DNA of 25,922 bases from BS750m-G62 sp964577175. GTDB taxonomy: Bacteria; Planctomycetota; Phycisphaerae; FEN-1346. A program made the position numbers and the translations under genes. Below, piece after piece: positions 22,582 through 25,922 of this stretch; position 1 is the first letter of the stretch, and the number at the start of each line of letters is the position of its first letter. The notes beneath the pieces were generated by a model. It ran no database searches and was not told the origin of the DNA. It saw only the letters and a list, made by a program, of their open reading frames with translations. Location: assembly GCA_964577175.1 (NCBI GenBank), contig CAZNYC010000053.1, forward strand, positions 1-25,922. Direction: 5' to 3'.

Positions 22582-22622
22582 TGCACGCAACCACCAGACG
22601 CCTCAGCAAAGAGGATTCGACC

Positions 22623-23909
22623 ATGAAGATTCTCGTCGTCGGCGGCGGGGGGCGGGAACACGCCCTCGCCTGGAAACTCGCCCAGTCCAAGCGCTGCAGC
22701 AAACTCTACGCGGCTCCGGGGAACCCCGGCATCGCCCAGGTGGGCGAGTGCGTGGCCGTCGGGGCCGACGACGTCGACGCCCTGGCCCGCTTCGGGCGCG
22801 AGGAGGCCATCGACCTCACGGTCGTCGGGCCGGAGGCGCCGCTCGTGGCGGGCATCGTGGACCGGTTCGAGGCCGACGGCCTCCGCGTCTTCGGCCCGAC
22901 GCAGGCGGCCGCCCAGGTCGAAGGTTCCAAGGCCTGGTGCAAGGACGTGATGCACGGCTCGGCCGTCCCGACGGCGGAGTACCGGGCGTTCACCTCGGCG
23001 TCGGAGGCCCGCCGGTACATCGACAACCACGAGGAGCCCCTCGTCGTGAAGGCGTCCGGCCTGGCCGCCGGCAAGGGCGTCTTCGTCTGCCGCACCCAGG
23101 ACGAGGCCCGCGAGGCCGTCAAGGCGATCATGACCGACCAGGCGTTCGGCGAGGCCGGCGAGACCGTGGTCATCGAGGAACGCCTATCGGGCGAGGAGGC
23201 GTCCATCCTGGCCCTCGTCGATCGCAATAACATCTACACATTGGAATCCAGTCAGGACCACAAGCCCGTCTTCGACGGCGACGAGGGGCCCAACACGGGC
23301 GGCATGGGCGCGTACAGCCCGGCGCCGGTCGTCACGGAGAAGATCAGCCGACAGGTGGACCGCGACGTCCTCGTGCCGATGGTCCACGGCATGAAGACGG
23401 CGGGGGCGCCGTACAAGGGCGTCCTGTACGCCGGCATCATGGTCACGCCGGGCGGGGCGAAGGTGCTGGAGTTCAACTGCCGCTTCGGCGACCCCGAGAC
23501 GCAGCCGCTCATGGTGCGCCTGCGGAGCGACCTGGTGGAGGCCATCGAGGCCGTCCTCGACGACCGCCTGGACGAGGTCACCCTGGACTGGGACCCGCGG
23601 CCGGCCGTGTGCGTCGTCATGGCGTCCGGCGGATACCCCGGCCCGTACGAGAAGGGCAAGGAGATTACGGGCCTCGACGCCGCCGGCCGGACGGACGACG
23701 TCGTCGTCTTCCACGCCGGCACGCGGCAGGAGGGCGAGAAGATCGTGACCGCCGGCGGGCGGGTGCTGGGCGTGACGGCCCTCGGGGACGACATCTCCGA
23801 CGCCCGCGACCGCGCCTACGAGGCCGTCCGGCGCATCAAGTTCCACCGCGCCCACTGGCGGACGGACATCGGCGTCAAGGCGATTCGGAGAATGGCGAAA
23901 GGCCAGTGA
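22623..23909 (+). CDS. purD: Phosphoribosylamine--glycine ligase (GAR synthetase)
   Basis: Second step of de novo purine synthesis: 5-phosphoribosylamine + glycine + ATP to glycinamide ribonucleotide, in the cytosol. It is 428 aa, the normal single-domain-set length. The N-domain starts MKILVVGGGGREHALAWKLA with the phosphate-binding glycine loop and APGNPG (31-36). The ATP-grasp domain has LVVKASGLAAGKGVFV (140-155), QDHKPVFDGDEGPNTGGMGA (211-230), and the metal-binding EFNCRFGDPETQP (283-295). The C-domain ends in GGRVLGVTALGDD and the final helix. AGAGGA (22610-22615) lies 7 nt before the ATG; the long in-frame stretch upstream covers repeats and the FAD gene on the other strand and is not real. 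No other pur gene is adjacent and no purine riboswitch or PurR-like operator was recognised. Confidence 0.97.
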   Translation: MKILVVGGGGREHALAWKLAQSKRCSKLYAAPGNPGIAQVGECVAVGADDVDALARFGREEAIDLTVVGPEAPLVAGIVDRFEADGLRVFGPTQAAAQVEGSKAWCKDVMHGSAVPTAEYRAFTSASEARRYIDNHEEPLVVKASGLAAGKGVFVCRTQDEAREAVKAIMTDQAFGEAGETVVIEERLSGEEASILALVDRNNIYTLESSQDHKPVFDGDEGPNTGGMGAYSPAPVVTEKISRQVDRDVLVPMVHGMKTAGAPYKGVLYAGIMVTPGGAKVLEFNCRFGDPETQPLMVRLRSDLVEAIEAVLDDRLDEVTLDWDPRPAVCVVMASGGYPGPYEKGKEITGLDAAGRTDDVVVFHAGTRQEGEKIVTAGGRVLGVTALGDDISDARDRAYEAVRRIKFHRAHWRTDIGVKAIRRMAKGQ

Positions 23910-24024
23910 CGCAGTAACGAAGTAACGGAGTAACGCAGGCCGTTGGTGGGCCGGCCGCGGCTTCAACGGCAGCCGACCGCTCGATGCCGCCTCCGTTACT
24001 TCGTCACTCCGTCACTGCGTTACT
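23905..24024. repeat. Inverted pair of octamer arrays at the purD 3' end
   Basis: Left: four tandem octamers of type AGTRACGN (23905-23936). The first overlaps the purD stop codon at 23907-23909. Right: four octamers in reverse orientation (23993-24024; CCGTTACT, TCGTCACT, CCGTCACT, GCGTTACT). They are separated by 56 bp. The halves can pair imperfectly into a long hairpin. Confidence 0.85.
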
Positions 24025-24031
24025 CGCCGTC

Positions 24032-24073
24032 AAAAAGAAGGAGCGGGGTACCCCTTGGCGGGCCCCGCCCCTT
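24032..24073 (-). terminator. Probable intrinsic terminator for the pseudopilin gene
   Basis: On the minus strand AAGGGGCGGGG (from 24073) pairs with CCCCGCTCCTT (to 24038) with one mismatch, and the hairpin is followed by CTTTTTG (24037-24031). It faces the stop codon of the small pseudopilin gene 170 bp away. Inner palindrome GGGGTACCCC at 24045-24054. Confidence 0.5.
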
Positions 24074-24077
24074 GTTA

Positions 24078-24118
24078 CGCGGCCGGGAAACCCCTCACCC
24101 GAACCGCGCTTGCTTTTT
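24078..24118 (+). terminator. Possible plus-strand terminator after purD
   Basis: A short stem CGCGG (24078-24082) / CCGCG (24104-24108) with a long loop, followed by CTTGCTTTTTTG with six T. The stem is weak. Position after purD and opposite the minus-strand terminator suggests a two-way barrier between convergent genes. Confidence 0.3.
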
Positions 24119-24197
24119 TGACTGTCCGATCCCGTCTTCAGTTCCTTTGGCGTCGACGCATGGCCTTAGAGCCTATCCGAATCACCCTCTGGCTTCG

Positions 24198-24222
24198 GCC
24201 GGCTGCGGCGACCGTAGCCGGC
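24198..24222. repeat. Hairpin downstream of the pseudopilin gene
   Basis: GCCGGCTGCGG and CCGTAGCCGGC pair over 11 positions (one G-T) with loop CGA. It lies 21 bp beyond the stop codon of the minus-strand gene. No T-tract. It could stabilise the 3' end of that transcript. Confidence 0.5.
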
Positions 24223-24243
24223 GTCGGGCTGCATCGACAACCC

Positions 24244-24573
24244 TCAGTGCCGGTGCGGAACGATGCGGCCGGCGGCGGCGTCGTAGACGTACGGGCGTCC
24301 GTACGGGCACGTCGGCAGATGGCCGCGCAGGTCCGGGTCCGCCTCGACGAGCGTGCGAAACGTCTCGTGGTCGGCGGGGGGCCATCCCTGGTGGGCGTCG
24401 GCCCAGTCCTGGATCTTGCGCTGGAGGAGGCGGACGTTGGCGCGGCACTCGGCGGCCCGTGTGTCGCGGGAGTAGACCATCGGCGGGATCGCCACCGCCG
24501 CCACCAGTCCCAGGATGAGCAGGCAGAAGAGGAGTTCCGGCAGCGGCAGGGTGTTGTGCGTTCGGTGGGCCAC
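24244..24573 (-). CDS. Small type II secretion pseudopilin-like protein with atypical cleavage site
   Basis: A 109-aa protein with an N-terminal hydrophobic helix LPLPELLFCLLILGLVAAVAIPPM (9-32), matching the pilin-like helix in spacing with Glu13 in the +5 position. The soluble part RAAECRANVRLLQRKIQDWADAH, then CPYGRPYVYDAAAG (89-102), resembles the ends of GspG/ComGC-like pseudopilins. The residue expected at -1 is Thr8 rather than Gly and the +1 residue is Leu rather than Phe, so processing by prepilin peptidase is doubtful. The frame has no ATG near this point. GTG at 24573 is chosen because GAGGA lies 7 nt upstream; the ATG at 24891 would add an implausible 106 residues encoded partly by repeats. 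It may be a stand-alone minor pseudopilin or a degenerate member. Confidence 0.72.
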   Translation of the reverse strand: MAHRTHNTLPLPELLFCLLILGLVAAVAIPPMVYSRDTRAAECRANVRLLQRKIQDWADAHQGWPPADHETFRTLVEADPDLRGHLPTCPYGRPYVYDAAAGRIVPHRH

Positions 24574-24835
24574 GGCCTGGTCCTCGTGCGTCCGGCGCAA
24601 AGCGTCCGCGCGGTGGCGGCTGCGGGAGGCGTCCGACTCATGCGACCGCACCCCAGGGGTTGGGTGCCGTCGGACACCGGTGCACAAGGGACCGAGGAAC
24701 GGCCGGCAGTGGCGCGGAATGCATAACGCGGCAAGGGCCGCCGGCTGCGTCCCGACACACCTATCGGCCCGTCCGGCGAATCGACTTAAGGGGTTCCGGG
24801 CGCTAAAGCGAAAACGTTCAGCGGCTGTGACAACA

Positions 24836-24858
24836 CCCTCTTCCCTGGCGGGAGAGGG
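24836..24858. repeat. CCCTCTTCCC/GGGAGAGGG dispersed hairpin
   Basis: Stem around TGGC, followed by CAGGGTAAGGGG. This is the widespread bacterial intergenic palindrome whose spurious translation reads LTLPSPAREEG. No gene function is implied. Confidence 0.6.
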
Positions 24859-24895
24859 CAGGGTAAGGGGGCCAGGCAGCCTTAACGACACCGAA

Positions 24896-24910
24896 AGGTG
24901 CCTGGCACCT
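24896..24910 (-). repeat. AGGTGCC-T-GGCACCT palindrome after the NagA-like gene
   Basis: A perfect 15-bp palindrome 14 bp downstream of the deacetylase stop codon on the minus strand. A second pairing is possible between GCCAGGCA (24871-24878) and TGCCTGGC (24899-24906). No T-tract, so its effect on termination is uncertain. Confidence 0.5.
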
Positions 24911-24924
24911 CTGCGGGTTCCGCG

Positions 24925-25851
24925 TCACGCAGCGCCCAGCCCAATCGCCTTCCTGGGATTCGTGACGGTCAGGCGGCGGGCGTCGTCGGGCGAGAGGCCG
25001 ACGTGCTCCACGAGGTTCTTCGCGGCGCGGCGCATCGAGATGGCCCCGCCCACGAGGGAGCCGTCCGGCAGGCGGGCGGCGTCGCCGTCGGTCACGCGGA
25101 TCTCGAACCGTTTATGCCGATACGTGCCCGGCCCGAAGCCGGCGGGGGAGACGGCGTCGGTCACCACGCACGCCCGGTCCAGGCCCGCCGCCCGCAGCCA
25201 GTTGCCCAGGGTGAAGAACGGCACGTGCTCGCCGTCGGCGATGAAGCACAGCCACAGGCGCTCGCGCAGCGAGAGGGCCCGCTCGATGATGTTGTCGTGC
25301 CGCGGCACCAGGGCCGCACACCCGTTCGAGAGGTGCGTGAACATCGAGACGCCGGCGTCCGAGGCCGCCCGCAGCGTCTCGAGCGACGGGTTGCAGTGGC
25401 CGGCGCTCGCCACGATGCCGCGCTCGGCGAGCAGGCGGATGACGCGAAAGCCCTCGTCGTGCTCGGGCGCGAGGGTGACGAGGCGCGTAAGGCCCCCGGC
25501 GGCGTCGAGGAGGCGATTCATCTCGTCCGCGTCGGGCGGGCGGATGTGCTCGGCCGGATGCGCGCCGCGGTACCCTTTGTCGGGGCTGATGAACGGCCCC
25601 TCGATGTGGATACCGGCGATGAGGCGGCGGGCGAGGTCGTCCCGCTCGCGCAGGTCCGCCAGGCGCGCGAGGCGCGCCCGCATCGCGTCGAAGCGGTCCG
25701 TGGTGATCGTGGCTAAGACGTGTGCCACGCCGTCGGCCTCCAACCGCTCGCAGGCGGCGTGGAGGGCGTCCGGCGTGAGCGCGTCGTCGCTGAAGTCCAC
25801 GCCGCCGTAGCCGTTGACCTGGAGGTCGACGTAGCCGGTGTCGTCGGGCAT
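24925..25851 (-). CDS. nagA: N-acetylglucosamine-6-phosphate deacetylase-like amidohydrolase
   Basis: Amidohydrolase predicted to remove acetate from N-acetylglucosamine-6-phosphate, giving glucosamine-6-phosphate for glycolysis or cell-wall synthesis. Motifs in family order: YVDLQVNGYGGVDF (7-20), the metal ligand Glu84 in GIHIEGPFIS, His152 in ASAGHCNPS, His173 in FTHLSNG, and the catalytic Asp232 in VVTDAVSPAGFG. These correspond to E131, H195, H216 and D273 of E. coli NagA by pattern. At 308 aa it is shorter than the usual 370-390: the N-terminal strands of the small beta-domain that normally precede the DxxxNG motif are missing and the C-terminus is short. The ATG codes MPDDTGYVDL; only a weak GGAAAG precedes it. 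Deacetylase activity on a different N-acetyl sugar phosphate is possible. It would feed amino sugars released outside the cell into metabolism. Confidence 0.85.
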   Translation of the reverse strand: MPDDTGYVDLQVNGYGGVDFSDDALTPDALHAACERLEADGVAHVLATITTDRFDAMRARLARLADLRERDDLARRLIAGIHIEGPFISPDKGYRGAHPAEHIRPPDADEMNRLLDAAGGLTRLVTLAPEHDEGFRVIRLLAERGIVASAGHCNPSLETLRAASDAGVSMFTHLSNGCAALVPRHDNIIERALSLRERLWLCFIADGEHVPFFTLGNWLRAAGLDRACVVTDAVSPAGFGPGTYRHKRFEIRVTDGDAARLPDGSLVGGAISMRRAAKNLVEHVGLSPDDARRLTVTNPRKAIGLGAA

Positions 25852-25873
25852 CGCCGGGGTTCTTTCCGTGTGG

Positions 25874-25897
25874 CCCGGCCGGTCTTGTCCGGCCGGG
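25874..25897. repeat. Family C palindrome
   Basis: CCCGGCCGG-TCTTGT-CCGGCCGGG, in the opposite orientation to most copies, 22 bp upstream of the NagA-like start. Confidence 0.75.
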
Positions 25898-25922
25898 AGG
25901 TCGACTATGCTGCCTGTGTGGC

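Larger units (their letters stand above)
24574..24924. other. Gene-free interval with two dispersed hairpins
   Basis: No coding signal beyond a spurious extension of the pseudopilin frame. It contains the CCCTCTTCCC/GGGAGAGGG hairpin (24836-24858) and the AGGTGCCTGGCACCT palindrome (24896-24910). The rest (24574-24833) shows nothing recognisable. Confidence 0.6.

Noticed and set aside
20649..22622. Long N-terminal extension of purD
   Set aside because: PurD has its full normal length from 22623 with a Shine-Dalgarno; the extension is antisense to the FAD oxidoreductase and passes through palindromes.
24160..24185. Possible IS end (GAGCCTATCCGAAT)
   Set aside because: It resembles insertion-sequence termini by eye, but no partner end, target duplication or transposase is seen nearby.

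Overview
The window is a very GC-rich stretch of bacterial chromosome, most likely from an uncultivated Planctomycetota member (a draft or metagenome assembly, since it holds a 100-N scaffold gap). The lineage call rests on gene content: a prepilin-like protein with the planctomycete H-X9-DG C-terminal signature, a Tat-exported Gfo/Idh/MocA oxidoreductase, a Tat-exported FAD oxidoreductase, a sulfatase, a BNR/LamG protein, a GH27 alpha-galactosidase and a sugar-phosphate-isomerase-like TIM barrel. Seventeen protein genes are supported; most other long open frames are high-GC shadows.

Layout. 1-1645 (-): CocE/NonD-type serine hydrolase, cut by the window edge. 1646-2293: gene-free, with an 88-bp tandem array interrupted by the N gap. 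2294-7119 (+): Gfo/Idh/MocA oxidoreductase, secreted six-hairpin-glycosidase-like protein, H-X9-DG prepilin-like protein. 7193-8752 (+): GAF-GGDEF diguanylate cyclase. 8853-15341 (-): xylose-isomerase-like TIM barrel, GH27 alpha-galactosidase, BNR/LamG exo-sialidase-like protein, sulfatase. 15514-16940 (-): a translationally coupled pair, ACT-ACT protein then AIR-synthase/HypE-like protein. 17246-18832 (-): PhoD-like phosphatase with a helical N-terminal repeat region. 18955-20373 (-): a NapH-NapG-like iron-sulfur fusion. 20763-22151 (-): FAD oxidoreductase. 22623-23909 (+): purD. 24244-24573 (-): small pseudopilin. 24925-25851 (-): NagA-like deacetylase.

Functionally, the secreted or exported hydrolases (sulfatase, BNR protein, GH27, GH-like protein, PhoD-like, CocE-like) plus the intracellular NagA-like deacetylase and sugar isomerase suggest scavenging of sulfated or amino-sugar-containing glycans. 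This is inferred from families, not from a demonstrated operon. The only clear operon by overlap is the ACT/AIR-synthase pair.

The most unusual aspect is the density of structured repeats between genes. At least four palindrome families are interleaved: (D) about 90-130-bp inverted-repeat elements with GTCATTCTGAGG/CCTCAGAATGAC ends, six copies; (A and B) 28-bp GC palindromes, three times arranged as an A-spacer-B pair of 76-78 bp; (C) a 24-bp palindrome with ACAAGA or TCTTGT loop; and an inverted pair of octamer arrays at the purD stop. One A-B pair lies in frame inside the NapH-NapG-like gene. I found no CRISPR array, RNA gene, transposase or phage gene.
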